Assembly: GCA_964401935.1 (NCBI GenBank)
Contig: CAYOAL010000008.1
Location: forward strand, 77,990-141,989
Source of the DNA: JAPYTK01 sp964401935
Lineage (GTDB): Bacteria; Myxococcota_A; Polyangia; Polyangiales; Polyangiaceae
Reading direction: 5' to 3'
DNA: 64,000 nt
The notes beneath the pieces are model-generated. The model was given only the letters and a program-made list of their open reading frames with translations. It searched no databases and was not told the origin of the DNA. A program made the translations under genes and the position numbers. Below, piece by piece: positions 1 through 9,727 of this stretch (positions are counted from its first letter, which is position 1; each line of letters starts with the position of its first letter).

Positions 1-2
1 GC

Positions 3-884
3 AACACCATCGAGATCGAGCGCGCAGACGACGGAGAGCTCGGCGCCGCTCGCGGCGGTGCACGAGAGCGCGACGAGGATCGAGAGCGCCCCGCGGAGCC
101 TGTTGTGGGCCGCACGTCTCCCGCCACGACCGCCCCCACCGCGACCGGCCCCACCGCGACCGGCCCCGTCACGACCGCCCCCGCCGTGACCGCCCCCGCG
201 CGCGAGCGCCGCCGCGTTCCCAAGACCGGAAGCACGCGCCCCAGGCCGCGGCCACAGCCCACGGCGGCGACCACGAGCACGCCCTCCGGGGCTGGCACCG
301 CCCCCCCGAGCGACGCCAAGAGCACCGGTGCGAGCGGCCAGCGCGACCAGCGCGCCGACGGACGGGACGGCGGCGAGGGCGGCGCGCATGGCCAAGGCCA
401 GGGCCAACGCCACGGCACGACGGACGCCGCGGAGCGGGTGATCCCCGTCGGCGGGGCGCTCGCTCACGCGATCCCCATGGCATTCAGCGCCCACCCCATG
501 TGGCACGACCTCGCCCTCGGTGTGGTGGCCAAGGCCAACGTCTCCATCGTCGTCGAGAACGGAAAGGTGACCCGCGCCGAGTACCCCGATCCCAAGACGC
601 CGGCGCTCATCCGGCGCATCGTCGAGGGCGCGATCATCTTGCTCCGCGCGCGACCCGCGCGCCTGTCCCTCGGGTCGGAGGCGAGCGGCGTGGAGCGGCT
701 CGCGATCGAGGTCACGCTCTCGCAGCGCGAGCTCACCCCGGCACAGCGAGCGCAGGGCGCCAAAGAGGAGAAGACGATCCTCGCCATGTCGTACGCGGCG
801 CCCACCGCCGACACTCCGGGGAATGGCAGCTTCACCTTCGCGACCGGCCGTCACGTGGAGATCGCCATCGCGCTGCGACCCTGA
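3..884 (+). CDS. TonB-like C-terminal domain protein, 5'-truncated by window edge
   Basis: The frame is open from the left edge, so the true start lies outside the window; a GTG at 105 is only the first internal candidate. The visible part begins with a low-complexity Thr/Pro/Ala stretch (about nt 115-300), then an Arg/Gly/Gln-rich linker. It ends in a roughly 140-residue folded region whose pattern (VVENGKVTRAEYP, then LIRRIVEGAIILLRARPARL) resembles the C-terminal domain of TonB-type energy transducers. A Pro-rich linker before such a domain is typical for periplasm-spanning TonB proteins. No membrane anchor is visible because the N-terminus is missing. The TonB assignment is an inference from pattern only; an unrelated secreted myxobacterial protein is possible. 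The stop at 882-884 lies 32 nt before the next gene. Confidence 0.5.
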   Translation, partial: NTIEIERADDGELGAARGGARERDEDRERPAEPVVGRTSPATTAPTATGPTATGPVTTAPAVTAPARERRRVPKTGSTRPRPRPQPTAATTSTPSGAGTAPPSDAKSTGASGQRDQRADGRDGGEGGAHGQGQGQRHGTTDAAERVIPVGGALAHAIPMAFSAHPMWHDLALGVVAKANVSIVVENGKVTRAEYPDPKTPALIRRIVEGAIILLRARPARLSLGSEASGVERLAIEVTLSQRELTPAQRAQGAKEEKTILAMSYAAPTADTPGNGSFTFATGRHVEIAIALRP

Positions 885-916
885 CGTCCATGCCCCCCCT
901 CGTGTAGCCTCGCTCC

Positions 917-1747
917 ATGCGCTCCCGGATCGGCTCGCTGGCCCACCTCGCCCTCCTCGCCGGCTTCCTCACCGGCTTGACCGGCCTCGTGGCCGAGTCG
1001 GTCGGCGGGCAGCGCCCAGCGCACGCACGGGAGGACCAGGCCGACGATCAGGCCCGCCGCGAGCTGCTCGCCCTCGGGTTCCAGCCCCCCGCCGAGGGCC
1101 TCGCGGTGGTGAACGGCGTGGAGCTGCTCCACGCCCACCACGGCTTCGAGCTCCCTCTCGGTCATGGCATGGTGAGCGGCGGCCCCGCGCCCCCCGCCCA
1201 CGGCGAGCGCGCGGAGCGCGTGGTGCGGGAGGAGCTCGCGCGTCTCCCGGCGGCGTTCCTCGCGAGCGCCTCGCTGCGACGCGTGGTGCTGGTCGGCGAG
1301 CTGCGCGAGGAGCGGCGGCCCATCCCGTCGCTCCCCAACTACAACCGCACCCTCTTGCTCGACGCCGACGCCTCCGAGGCCTATCTCCGCCGCCTCCTCC
1401 ACCACGAGATCTTTCACTTCGCGGATCTCGCCGACGACGGCGCGGTGCTGCGCGATCCGGAGTGGAGCGCGCTCAACCCGCCCGGCTTCGCCTACGGCCA
1501 GGGGGGACGGTCGATGCGCGAGCCCGGCGCGGGCGCCCTCGGCGAGCCGCCCCCCGGGTTCGTGAGCGTCTACGCCACCGCCGCCGTCGAAGAAGACAAG
1601 GCCGAGGTCTTCGCGTGGATGATGGCCGCACCCGAGCTCCTCGCGGAGCGGGCGCGTCACGACCCCATCGTGAGGGCGAAGCGCGCCCGTGTCGGCGCGA
1701 TCATCACCGCCTTGGCGCCGGAGATGGCGCCCCTGCTCGCCCCCTGA
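917..1747 (+). CDS. exported putative zinc metallopeptidase (HExxH)
   Basis: The 276-residue product starts with Arg residues and a hydrophobic stretch (about residues 6-26) that fits a signal peptide or anchor. The sequence HEIFH at residues 163-167 is a classical HExxH zinc motif, and EEDKAE at 225-230 could supply the third ligand, as in gluzincin-type peptidases. The substrate is unknown. It lies 32 nt after the TonB-like gene and may be co-transcribed with it. The hydrolase role rests on the motif alone; the overall family was not recognised. The ATG at 917 directly precedes the hydrophobic segment, which supports this start. Confidence 0.65.
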   Translation: MRSRIGSLAHLALLAGFLTGLTGLVAESVGGQRPAHAREDQADDQARRELLALGFQPPAEGLAVVNGVELLHAHHGFELPLGHGMVSGGPAPPAHGERAERVVREELARLPAAFLASASLRRVVLVGELREERRPIPSLPNYNRTLLLDADASEAYLRRLLHHEIFHFADLADDGAVLRDPEWSALNPPGFAYGQGGRSMREPGAGALGEPPPGFVSVYATAAVEEDKAEVFAWMMAAPELLAERARHDPIVRAKRARVGAIITALAPEMAPLLAP

Positions 1748-1888
1748 CCGCGCTCGCCCTTCGCTCCGAGCCCCGCGGGGCCGCCGCGAGGGCGCCGCTT
1801 CCACGGCCGACCGCGCCTTTCGGCGCCCACGGCGCCCGTCGCCGAGAAGGGTGGCCGCGACGTCCGCGCCGCGGCAGCCTCCGTGACC

Positions 1889-4345
1889 ATGCCTCCTCGA
1901 TCCGCCGCGCTCCTCGCCGCGCTCCTCTCGCTCTCGGCCTGCGGTCCCGAGCCTAGCGCGCCGCGTGAGATCGACGCGGGTCTGCCGACGCTCGCGCCCA
2001 CGCCGCTCGAGGAGCACGAGAGGGCGGCCACTGTGCGCGCCGTGCATCTGGCGAGAGAGGTCCCGCTCCAGGGTCATCGCATCGACGTGCGCGCCGGCGA
2101 CTGGGTCCTCGAGAGCGACACCAGCGCGGTGGTGGTGTCGGCTCGCGACGGCCGCGTGATCGGTTTCGGTCGCCGCGCCGGCCACAACGGGCTCGTGGAG
2201 CTCGAGCCCACGCCGTTCATCGCCTTCGACGCCGCGCCCCGCGACCCGCCCCACATCGAGGTGCTCACCGGCGGCGTGCTCCACCTCGTGTCGCGGGTGC
2301 AGACCGAGCCCCTCGAGCTCTCGGTGTGGCTCGGGCTCAGCGACAACCGCCTCACCATCGCCTCGCAGCTCCGCAACACGGGCGCGCGGCGGGTGCTCGC
2401 GGTGACCCTCGGAGAGCGGCCCTCGTGGTCGAACACTCCCACCTGGCTCGACGGCCACGGGGAGCTGTCCGAGGGCGGCTCCTTCGCCGGCGCGTTCCTC
2501 GGCCGCGACGGCCCCGGGACGGCCTACGCGCTGTGTGACCACGACGGACGCCTGGTCGTGAAGAGCACGCGCCCTTCCGCCCCTGGCTTTCACCGCACCC
2601 CCTCGGTGGGACGCGATCGGGTGACGCTCGAGCCCGGCGCGCGCTCGCCGATCCGGAAGGTGACGCTCACCCACGCCGAGGCATCGGTGGGACGGGCCCT
2701 GTTGGACCTCCCCTGCGGCGGCGAGCGCGAGCTCATCGAGCCGCCCCCGGAGGCGCGCGCCTTCGAGGTGGAGGTGACCCACTGCGAGCCGGCCGCCGCC
2801 CACGCCGCCCGCCTCGCCCGCGCCGAGCGACCGCTCGACGACAACGACCGCGCGGTGGGGCCGGGTGCCCCCTACGCCCGCTTCGCTCCTGGGCCGCGCT
2901 TCGCCGTTCCGAGCCCCTGCGCCCGCGCCCGCCTCCACCGCCGCGGCCACGCCCCCGGCGCGTGGTTCGATCCACGGCGGCGTGACGAAGCGGGGTTTCG
3001 CCACCCCGAGCTCGCCCCCCGAGCGGGCCGCCTCCGGTGGCGGGTGCGGGAGAAAGGCAGCGACGACGCGCTCCCCGCCAAGCTCGTGGTGCAGGGACTG
3101 GCTGGCACCGAGACCCCGAGCTGGGGCGAGGACGCCGCGAACGGCACCGCCCGCCACTTCGTCTACACCCACGCCGATGGCGAGCTCCCGATTCCCCCCG
3201 GCACCTACGAGGTGGGCGTGTACCGTGGCATCGAGTACACCCGCCACCTCGAGACGGTGAAGGTCGAGGCGGACGCGCCGGCGACGGTGAACGCGACGCT
3301 CGAGCGCGTGGTCGACACCCGTGGCTTCATCGCCGCGGATCTGCACGTGCACGCGCAGCCATCGTGGGACGCACCAGCCGCCCTCGAGGACCGCGTCCGG
3401 TCGCTGGCCGCGGTGGGCGTGGAGGTCGCGGTGGCCACCGATCACAACGCGGTCACCGACTACGCGCCGGCGATCGAGGCCCTCGGGCTCGGCGAACACC
3501 TCGCCGCGCTCGTCGGCGACGAGGTGACCACCGAGGCCACGCGGCTCGGCCACTTCAACGTGTTCCCCCTCGCGAGCGGCTCCGAGCCCCTCGCTCACGA
3601 GCACGTGCACCCTCACGACCTGTTCGCGGACGCGCGCCGCCGCGCCCACGGCGGCGTCATCCAGGTGAACCACCCGCGCATGGGGAGCATCGGCTACTTC
3701 GAGCTGTTGCACCTCGACCGCGGCGACGTGGCGGGGTGGGCCGCGCGGGCGACCCTCGCCGACATGAGCTTCGACGCCATCGAGGTGTTCAACGGCGACC
3801 ACTACGCCGAGCTCGAAGAGGTGGAGTGGGTGCTCGCCGACTGGTACGCCCTCCTCGAGGCCGGGCTCCGCCACACCGCCACCGGCAACTCCGACTCTCA
3901 CAAGCTCGCCTATCAGGACGCGGGCATCCCCCGTAACTTCATCGCGCTCGAGCGCGACGACCCGGCCGCGCTCGACCCCGCAGCGTTCGTGCGCGCGATC
4001 CGCGACGCTCGGGTCATCGTCTCGAGCGGTCCTTTCCTCCGCGTCCGCGTCGGGGACCGAGGCGTTGGGGCCACCCTCGATCCGGGCCGCATCGCGCTCG
4101 AGATCACGGTCGACGCGCCGCCGTGGATCGACGTGAGCGCGGTGGAGGTGGTGCGGCGCGGCCACGTGATCAAGCGCTGGAACGTGACCACGAGCGCGAG
4201 CCCTCGCCTCGACGAGACGCTCACGCTCGACGCCGCCTCGAAGGACTGGTTCGTCGTGGTGGCGCGTGGATCACGGCCGATGCCGCACGTGTACCGGAAG
4301 GGCGCGCTCCCCTTCGCCTTCACCAACCCCATCTGGATCCGGTGA
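1889..4345 (+). CDS. CehA/McbA-type PHP-domain metallohydrolase, lipoprotein
   Basis: The 818-residue product starts with a lipoprotein signal ending in LSAC (Cys 18). After a long N-terminal beta-rich part with a carboxypeptidase-regulatory-like segment (about residues 390-475), a PHP fold begins: DLHVHA with His 486 and His 488, and ATDHN with His 519, are metal-ligand motifs. Further conserved pieces are GDEVTTE, VNHPRM, FNGDHY and GNSDSHK. This matches the CehA/McbA family, whose characterised members are carbaryl esterases; the natural substrate here is unknown. The C-terminal roughly 110 residues form another beta domain. An in-frame GTG at 1883 is an alternative start, but the ATG gives a compact signal peptide. 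It is probably anchored in the outer membrane or periplasm. Confidence 0.82.
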   Translation: MPPRSAALLAALLSLSACGPEPSAPREIDAGLPTLAPTPLEEHERAATVRAVHLAREVPLQGHRIDVRAGDWVLESDTSAVVVSARDGRVIGFGRRAGHNGLVELEPTPFIAFDAAPRDPPHIEVLTGGVLHLVSRVQTEPLELSVWLGLSDNRLTIASQLRNTGARRVLAVTLGERPSWSNTPTWLDGHGELSEGGSFAGAFLGRDGPGTAYALCDHDGRLVVKSTRPSAPGFHRTPSVGRDRVTLEPGARSPIRKVTLTHAEASVGRALLDLPCGGERELIEPPPEARAFEVEVTHCEPAAAHAARLARAERPLDDNDRAVGPGAPYARFAPGPRFAVPSPCARARLHRRGHAPGAWFDPRRRDEAGFRHPELAPRAGRLRWRVREKGSDDALPAKLVVQGLAGTETPSWGEDAANGTARHFVYTHADGELPIPPGTYEVGVYRGIEYTRHLETVKVEADAPATVNATLERVVDTRGFIAADLHVHAQPSWDAPAALEDRVRSLAAVGVEVAVATDHNAVTDYAPAIEALGLGEHLAALVGDEVTTEATRLGHFNVFPLASGSEPLAHEHVHPHDLFADARRRAHGGVIQVNHPRMGSIGYFELLHLDRGDVAGWAARATLADMSFDAIEVFNGDHYAELEEVEWVLADWYALLEAGLRHTATGNSDSHKLAYQDAGIPRNFIALERDDPAALDPAAFVRAIRDARVIVSSGPFLRVRVGDRGVGATLDPGRIALEITVDAPPWIDVSAVEVVRRGHVIKRWNVTTSASPRLDETLTLDAASKDWFVVVARGSRPMPHVYRKGALPFAFTNPIWIR

Positions 4346-4390
4346 CGCCGCGCCAGCGCGTCGCGTCACCAGGCGGAGCGGAAGCCGCCG

Positions 4391-7300
4391 TCAGTGAGTG
4401 ACGATGAACAGCTGGGTCCCCAACACCTCGTGCCGAATGGTCACATCCTCGGCGTGAGCCCGCGCGAGCGCGGCCTCGGTGGCGGCGCGGGCCACGGGCT
4501 GCTCCGCCACCAGGTGCCGCCGCGCGTCGAGGCGCACGAGCCGCGCGTCCTTCTCGCTGGCCCAGCTCGCCTCCACCTCTCCGTGGCGCGCCTCCGCCAT
4601 GGCCAGGGCGTGCTCGGCCACCACCGTGAGCTTGTCGCGGAGGGCCGGAGGCGCGCTCTCGAGCCACGCCGACAGGGGCACCGCGTCGAGCTCGCGCTGC
4701 TCGAGCGAGCGCTTCTCGGCGACCAGAAAGTCGAGCACCTCTCGCTCCACGATGCGCTCCGCGTCGCGGGTCGGCACCTCCACGAGGCCGTCGCCGAGCA
4801 GAAACTCCGCCCAGTCCATCAGCTCCCCGTCGGGCGACACCGCCCACAGGTGAACGCTCTCGTCCTCGACCAGCCACCCGTCCTCCGGAGCCTCCGCCCA
4901 CGGCTCCACCCCCGCCTCGACCGCCGCCGACTCGACGAGGAGCCGCAGCCCCACCACGAGGTGCCAGTCCTCGCAGTCGTTCACGCTCCGATCCGGCGCG
5001 CAGAGCACTCCCACCATCCCCTGGAGCAGCGCCTGGCGTAGCCGCCCGAAGAGGTGGCGCGGGATGCCGGCCTGCGCGGACTGGCGATGGGAGACCCGGG
5101 CCCACAGCTCGGAGAGCCGCTCGCGCAGTCGTCGGTCGTCCGTCTCCGTACGCTCGATGAGGGCGTCGATCGCGGGCCCGCGGTCGCCGACGAGCCACGC
5201 GTCGGCCTCCGCGATCGCGCCTTCGTCGGGCTCTTCGATCAAGCTCAGCTCCGGGGCCTGCTCCTCGGTGAGGCGCGCGGTGAGCACCGCTGGCTCCACC
5301 TCGAACAGCGCTGGCGAGGCTTCCCCCACCGCCATCGAGAACAGCTCGCGGCAGGCGTAGGCGATGCGTCCGTCCATCGTCCACATCGGGCGGTCGGGGT
5401 GGATCGCGACCAGGTTGTACACCACGACGGGCTCTCGCTGCCCCCAGCCCCCGAGGCGCAGAATGCGGCGCTCCACCGCCTGCGGGTTCCACGGCAGATC
5501 GTAGTTGATGAGCACGTGAGCCGCCTTGTGCAAGCCGAGCTCCACCGCGGAGTCGTCGGTGCACACGAGCACCCCGCTCGGGCCGTCGGCCACGGTGGCG
5601 TCGCTCACCCGCTCGCGAAACCGTGCCACCACCCCCATGCGCTCGCGCGCGGTGGACGCCTCGTCGATGATCTCCACCTCGCCGGTGATCTTGGCGCGCG
5701 CGAGCACCGTCGCGATCCGCGCCTGCGTCGCGCGATAGCGGGTCATGATCACCACCGCCTCGCGCCGGCAGTCGGCGAGGATCCCGAGCAGCTTGGCCTC
5801 CTTCTCGGAGAGCGGAGCCGACGGGCCGAGGCGCGCACAGAGGCGGCGCTCCACCGCCCGCAGCCGCCGCTTGAAGTAGCCGCTCCGCCGGAAGAACGAA
5901 GAGCTCGGATCCGGCGTCGCGCCGAACAGCGCGGCGTCGCCCGGCGAGGCGGTGTCGAGCAGCGCGTGGGCCACCGCCGCGAACGCCTGGTACGAGCTCC
6001 CGAAGGCGCTCTCGAGCGCGATGAACGCGCCGCCGTGCTCGTGGTCGCCCCGACGGAGATAGTCGGCGCGCATGCGTCGCAGCTCCGCGCAGGCCTCGCG
6101 CTCCGCCTCGTCGAGCTCGTACTCCCGGTCGGTCACGGTGCGGCTGGGCGGCCGCACATTCGGCGGGAGATCGCCCACGCGGGTGCGCGCGCACACACTC
6201 CGGAGCTCCTCCGCCACCTGCTCGCTCACCGCGGGCTCGTCCATGAGCTCCACGAGCTCGCCGAAGCCCTCGCCGGGGCACGCGAGCGCCGCGAGCGACA
6301 ACACGTCGGCCGGCTCGTCGAAAGCGGGCGCCCCCGACATCACCACGCAGAGCTCCACCGTCGCGCGCAGCTTGGCCAGCACCTCGAGCGTCTGCTCACC
6401 GAGCAGCATCGCCTCGTCCACCACCAACACGTCGACGCCCACGAGCTCCTCCCACGAGCGCCTGAGCTCCACGGGCCCGCACAAGAGCACCTGGGCGTGA
6501 GCCACCCGCTCCGGCGGATCGAGCGGGTCGAAGCGCTGCACCTCGAGCCCCACCTTGCTCCGGAGCTCCTCGTGCCAGTGGCCGTGAAGCGACGTGGGCG
6601 CGACCACCAGAGCGCGGCGGCGCTCCAACACGTCCGACGCCGCGAGGACCCGTCGGCGCCGCAGCTCGCGCGACAAGATCAGCGCCGCCTCGACGGTCTT
6701 GCCCAGCCCTGGCGCGTCGAGCAGCAGCACGCCGCGCGTGAACGGCCGCGCGGCGAGGGCGAGCGGCACGCGCTGATGGTGCGGCGGGGGCTCGACCACC
6801 GTCGGATCGAAGAGCGGTGCGCTCAAGCGACCGCGACGGCAGACCTGCTCCGCCAAGTGCTTCAGCGCGAGCTCGTGAGCGGTGTCGAGCTCGCGCTTGT
6901 AAGCGACCTTGCGGCGCACCGAGGCGTCGGCGCCGAGCTCGCTGAGCTGCGCGTCGGTGAGCGAGCGCGCGTCGCGGATCAGGTGGGCGAGCCAGTCCTT
7001 CACCAGCGAGCACCCGAGGTGGGTGGCGGCGATGGGCCCGCTCACCCGGAGGTTGCACTCGACGCTCGCTGCCGCGGTGGCCGCATCCAGACCGGCGAGG
7101 GCCCCGCCGCCCACGATGGCGGTGAGGTGAGCCCCGTGGGGCCGCTCCTCCTCGAACGCCAGGAGCTGCGCGCGGAGCGGCTGTACGCGCTTGGTGAGCC
7201 GGATCTCCACCACGCCTCGCAGCTCGCGTGCGAGCGCCACGAGCGCAGCCCCCGACCTCGTCTCCCCGAGCCCGTGCCGCGCGCCGTCGAGGATGAAGGT

Positions 7301-7882
7301 GAGCACCGCGCGTTCGTCGCGGCCGAGCTCCACGTAGCCCACCGCGCTCTCGATGAGATCGTCGAGGTCGAAGCTGAGCAGCCGCTCGAGCAGCGTAGCG
7401 TCGCTCCGCGGCACCACGAACACCGCGCGCCTGAGGTGGGGACGGCGCAAAAGGTGTTGCACCTCGAGCGCCACGATCGCGTCCGCGCTCTCGACCCGCC
7501 CGGTCGGGCGTGCCGGGAGCACCTCGACCGCGCTGTCCGGCTCTGGCTCGAGCGGTAGATCGCGGCGCCCGCGATCGGGGAGCAGGAAGTCGAGCTCGCT
7601 CAGCGCGAGCGCGTCCTCCTCGCGCTCGCTCGCGAGCAAAACGTTGATGAGATCCGGCTTGCGCGTGGCGGCCGTCCCCGGACGCACCGCCCGGGCGAGC
7701 TCACGCAGCCGCTCGATGCCGAGGAGCGACAAGGCCTCGGTCTTGAGCGCGTCGTCGAGGTGCTCGCCGAGCGCCTTGACCAAGGTCTTGTGCGCGGTGC
7801 TCGCGCGCTGAATCCCAGCGCTCTCCGCCAAACGCGCCAGTTGCTCGGCGCTCAGAGTCGCCAGGATTCCTCGCCAGTCCAT
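4391..7882 (-). CDS. SNF2/RapA-like superfamily 2 helicase with divergent motifs
   Basis: The 1163-residue minus-strand product has a long N-terminal region, including a helical SAP-like start (about residues 5-90), followed by a helicase core. Walker A reads APGLGKTVEAALIL (Lys 395), motif II is DEAM (from Asp 489) instead of DEAH/DEAQ, and motif III is SGAP. The second RecA lobe carries VLVCTDDSAVELGLHKA and NYDLPWNPQAVERRI, typical of SNF2/RapA proteins. Motif VI continues as LRLGGWGQ, where relatives read QRxGRxxRxGQ. It probably remodels protein-DNA complexes or RNA polymerase using ATP. ATG at 7882, preceded by AGGA, is preferred over an upstream TTG at 7903. It is a single gene, divergent from the metzincin gene at 8057; no partner genes are seen. 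Confidence 0.82.
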   Translation of the reverse strand: MDWRGILATLSAEQLARLAESAGIQRASTAHKTLVKALGEHLDDALKTEALSLLGIERLRELARAVRPGTAATRKPDLINVLLASEREEDALALSELDFLLPDRGRRDLPLEPEPDSAVEVLPARPTGRVESADAIVALEVQHLLRRPHLRRAVFVVPRSDATLLERLLSFDLDDLIESAVGYVELGRDERAVLTFILDGARHGLGETRSGAALVALARELRGVVEIRLTKRVQPLRAQLLAFEEERPHGAHLTAIVGGGALAGLDAATAAASVECNLRVSGPIAATHLGCSLVKDWLAHLIRDARSLTDAQLSELGADASVRRKVAYKRELDTAHELALKHLAEQVCRRGRLSAPLFDPTVVEPPPHHQRVPLALAARPFTRGVLLLDAPGLGKTVEAALILSRELRRRRVLAASDVLERRRALVVAPTSLHGHWHEELRSKVGLEVQRFDPLDPPERVAHAQVLLCGPVELRRSWEELVGVDVLVVDEAMLLGEQTLEVLAKLRATVELCVVMSGAPAFDEPADVLSLAALACPGEGFGELVELMDEPAVSEQVAEELRSVCARTRVGDLPPNVRPPSRTVTDREYELDEAEREACAELRRMRADYLRRGDHEHGGAFIALESAFGSSYQAFAAVAHALLDTASPGDAALFGATPDPSSSFFRRSGYFKRRLRAVERRLCARLGPSAPLSEKEAKLLGILADCRREAVVIMTRYRATQARIATVLARAKITGEVEIIDEASTARERMGVVARFRERVSDATVADGPSGVLVCTDDSAVELGLHKAAHVLINYDLPWNPQAVERRILRLGGWGQREPVVVYNLVAIHPDRPMWTMDGRIAYACRELFSMAVGEASPALFEVEPAVLTARLTEEQAPELSLIEEPDEGAIAEADAWLVGDRGPAIDALIERTETDDRRLRERLSELWARVSHRQSAQAGIPRHLFGRLRQALLQGMVGVLCAPDRSVNDCEDWHLVVGLRLLVESAAVEAGVEPWAEAPEDGWLVEDESVHLWAVSPDGELMDWAEFLLGDGLVEVPTRDAERIVEREVLDFLVAEKRSLEQRELDAVPLSAWLESAPPALRDKLTVVAEHALAMAEARHGEVEASWASEKDARLVRLDARRHLVAEQPVARAATEAALARAHAEDVTIRHEVLGTQLFIVTH

Positions 7883-8056
7883 GTTCGTCCTGGATAATTC
7901 CAATCAGATCGTCATCTCAAGTACTTATGCGTTTTTTGCGAGCGCCGACTCACATCCCGCGCTATGGCCTACACGCTCACTGTGTTGAGGGGCGCAGCGG
8001 GCGAAGGCGCGACGGGTTTGGGTGGCACGGCGCGCCGGAACAGCAAAGGGGTTGTG
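7883..8056. promoter_or_regulatory. divergent intergenic region (helicase / metzincin)
   Basis: This 174-nt gap separates two genes that point away from each other, so it must hold both promoters. It is locally AT-richer around 7890-7935. An AAGGGG ribosome-binding sequence sits just before the ATG at 8057. No clear -35/-10 pair or operator palindrome could be assigned. Confidence 0.4.
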
Positions 8057-9580
8057 ATGAACGGGTTCACGGGCTTTCAAAGGTACCTCTCCATCGGCGC
8101 CACGGGCGCCATCACCGCGGCGCTCTTCTCCGCGTGTATCAGCACCACCACGTCTTCGGACGACGACGACGGCGGCACCGGCAAGACGCCGGAGACCGCT
8201 TACGTGGGCGCCAACGGGGTGGCCATCACCGAGGTGGCGATCTATCAGGGCGTCAAGCGGGTGCTCGCGCAAGCCGGCGCCCCGGTGGCCTCGAACGTGC
8301 CGCTCGTCGCCGGCCGCAACGCGCTCGTGCGCGCGTTCTACACCGCGCCGCCGGAGCGCATCGGGCAGACGGTGCGAGGCCGCCTGTGGCTCGATGGCGT
8401 GGCCGAGCCCATCGAGACCGACGTGGTGCTCACCGGCACCTCGAACGACCGGGATCTGAACACGAGCGCCAACTTCAACGTACCGGGCGAGCTCATCGGC
8501 GCCACGTTCGGCTACCGGGTGGAGCTCCTGGATGAACAGGTCGAGGGCGTCAGCGACAACCCGTCGGCCCACCACCCCGTGGAGGGCATCGAGGCGCACC
8601 CCGTCGACGGACCGGTGAACACGTTCCGCCTGGTGCTCGCCCCCTTCCGCTACGACGCCGACGGCTCCGGGCGGCTCCCCGACCTCAGCCCCGAAGCCAT
8701 CGAGACCTACAAGAATCGCTTCTTGCAGCTCTATCCGGTGTCCAACGTCGAGGTCACCGTGCGCGAGCCGGTGGCGTGGTCGAACGCGATCCAGCCCAAT
8801 GGGCAGGGCTGGCAAGAGGTGGGCATCACGCTCTCCGGCTTCCGCAGCCAGGACGGCGCGAGCGCCGACGTCTACTACTACGGCATCTTCAACCCCGCCG
8901 CGTCCTTCGGGCAGTTCTGCGGCTTCGGCTGCCTGCTCGGGGTCACCCTCCTCAACGATCAGCCTGCCGACACCGGCAACCCGGGCCTGCGCCTCGCCCT
9001 CGGGGTGGGCTTCGCGGAGGTGGCGACCGACACCGCCGCCCACGAGCTCGGGCACAGCCACGGCCGCGAGCACGCCCCCTGCGGCGACGGGCTCGATCCC
9101 CAGAGCATCGACACGAGCTACCCCCACGGCGGGGGCTCCATCGGCGTGTGGGGCTGGGACATCGTGAGCGGCCAGCTCGTCGATCCGTCGCTCCACACCG
9201 ACATCATGGGCTACTGCGACAGGCAGTGGATCAGCGATCACAACTTCGCGGCCCTCCTCGCCCGCGGCAAGAACGTGAACCTACCGCGCCTTCACGAGGG
9301 AGTGCACGAAGATGGCGCCTTCACCGCGACCGCCGAGCACACCATCGCGGCCTTCGACGGCTTCGGGAAGACCACCTGGACCACGCAGCCGATGGCACGC
9401 CCGATCGGCAAGCCGACGCTCGCGACCGCCATCACCGCGGCTGGACCGACCATGGTGGAGGGGCACTTCTTCCGCTACGACCACCTGCCGGGCGGCTGGT
9501 TCGTGTTCCCCAAGCGCGACGTGCGCGTGGAGCGCATCGAGCTCTCGGTGGACGGTGCGTTCGTCGCCATCGACCGCTGA
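8057..9580 (+). CDS. metzincin-type zinc metalloprotease lipoprotein
   Basis: The 507-residue product starts with a lipoprotein signal ending in LFSAC, followed by a Ser/Thr/Asp-rich linker. Residues 329-339 read HELGHSHGREH, an exact HExxHxxGxxH metzincin zinc site. A downstream IMGYC (Met 384) fits the Met-turn of this clan, so the active site looks complete. The subfamily (for example M66-like) could not be fixed. It is predicted to be exported and lipid-anchored. ATG 8057 is chosen because AAGGGG lies 5-6 nt upstream and the signal peptide starts there; an upstream in-frame ATG at 7964 would put an unlikely 31-residue leader in front. The Asp run DDDD after the lipobox is common in outer-membrane-destined lipoproteins of this group, which is an inference. 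Confidence 0.8.
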   Translation: MNGFTGFQRYLSIGATGAITAALFSACISTTTSSDDDDGGTGKTPETAYVGANGVAITEVAIYQGVKRVLAQAGAPVASNVPLVAGRNALVRAFYTAPPERIGQTVRGRLWLDGVAEPIETDVVLTGTSNDRDLNTSANFNVPGELIGATFGYRVELLDEQVEGVSDNPSAHHPVEGIEAHPVDGPVNTFRLVLAPFRYDADGSGRLPDLSPEAIETYKNRFLQLYPVSNVEVTVREPVAWSNAIQPNGQGWQEVGITLSGFRSQDGASADVYYYGIFNPAASFGQFCGFGCLLGVTLLNDQPADTGNPGLRLALGVGFAEVATDTAAHELGHSHGREHAPCGDGLDPQSIDTSYPHGGGSIGVWGWDIVSGQLVDPSLHTDIMGYCDRQWISDHNFAALLARGKNVNLPRLHEGVHEDGAFTATAEHTIAAFDGFGKTTWTTQPMARPIGKPTLATAITAAGPTMVEGHFFRYDHLPGGWFVFPKRDVRVERIELSVDGAFVAIDR

Positions 9581-9727
9581 GCGGTCGGCCGAGCCCTGCG
9601 CCTCTCCCCTCCGGGCCACGTCGCTCACGACCGGCCCGGCGGGAGCGACCGCCGCGATGGGCGCGCCGTCGGTTGTTCGTCGCCGCGTCGTGGTTGCGCT
9701 ATCGTCTGTGCCCATGGCCACGCGAGG

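Noticed and set aside
5054..7558. 834-codon plus-strand open frame, with similar long antisense frames at 851-4165, 9281-11545, 11793-15524 and 18116-21619
   Set aside because: These lie opposite well-supported genes, have compositions rich in Arg, His, Glu, Gly, Leu and Val typical of GC-rich antisense frames, and show no domain motifs.
4391..7882. DISARM-type defence helicase
   Set aside because: No methylase, drmA, drmB or drmC genes are adjacent, and the neighbours are exported enzymes.
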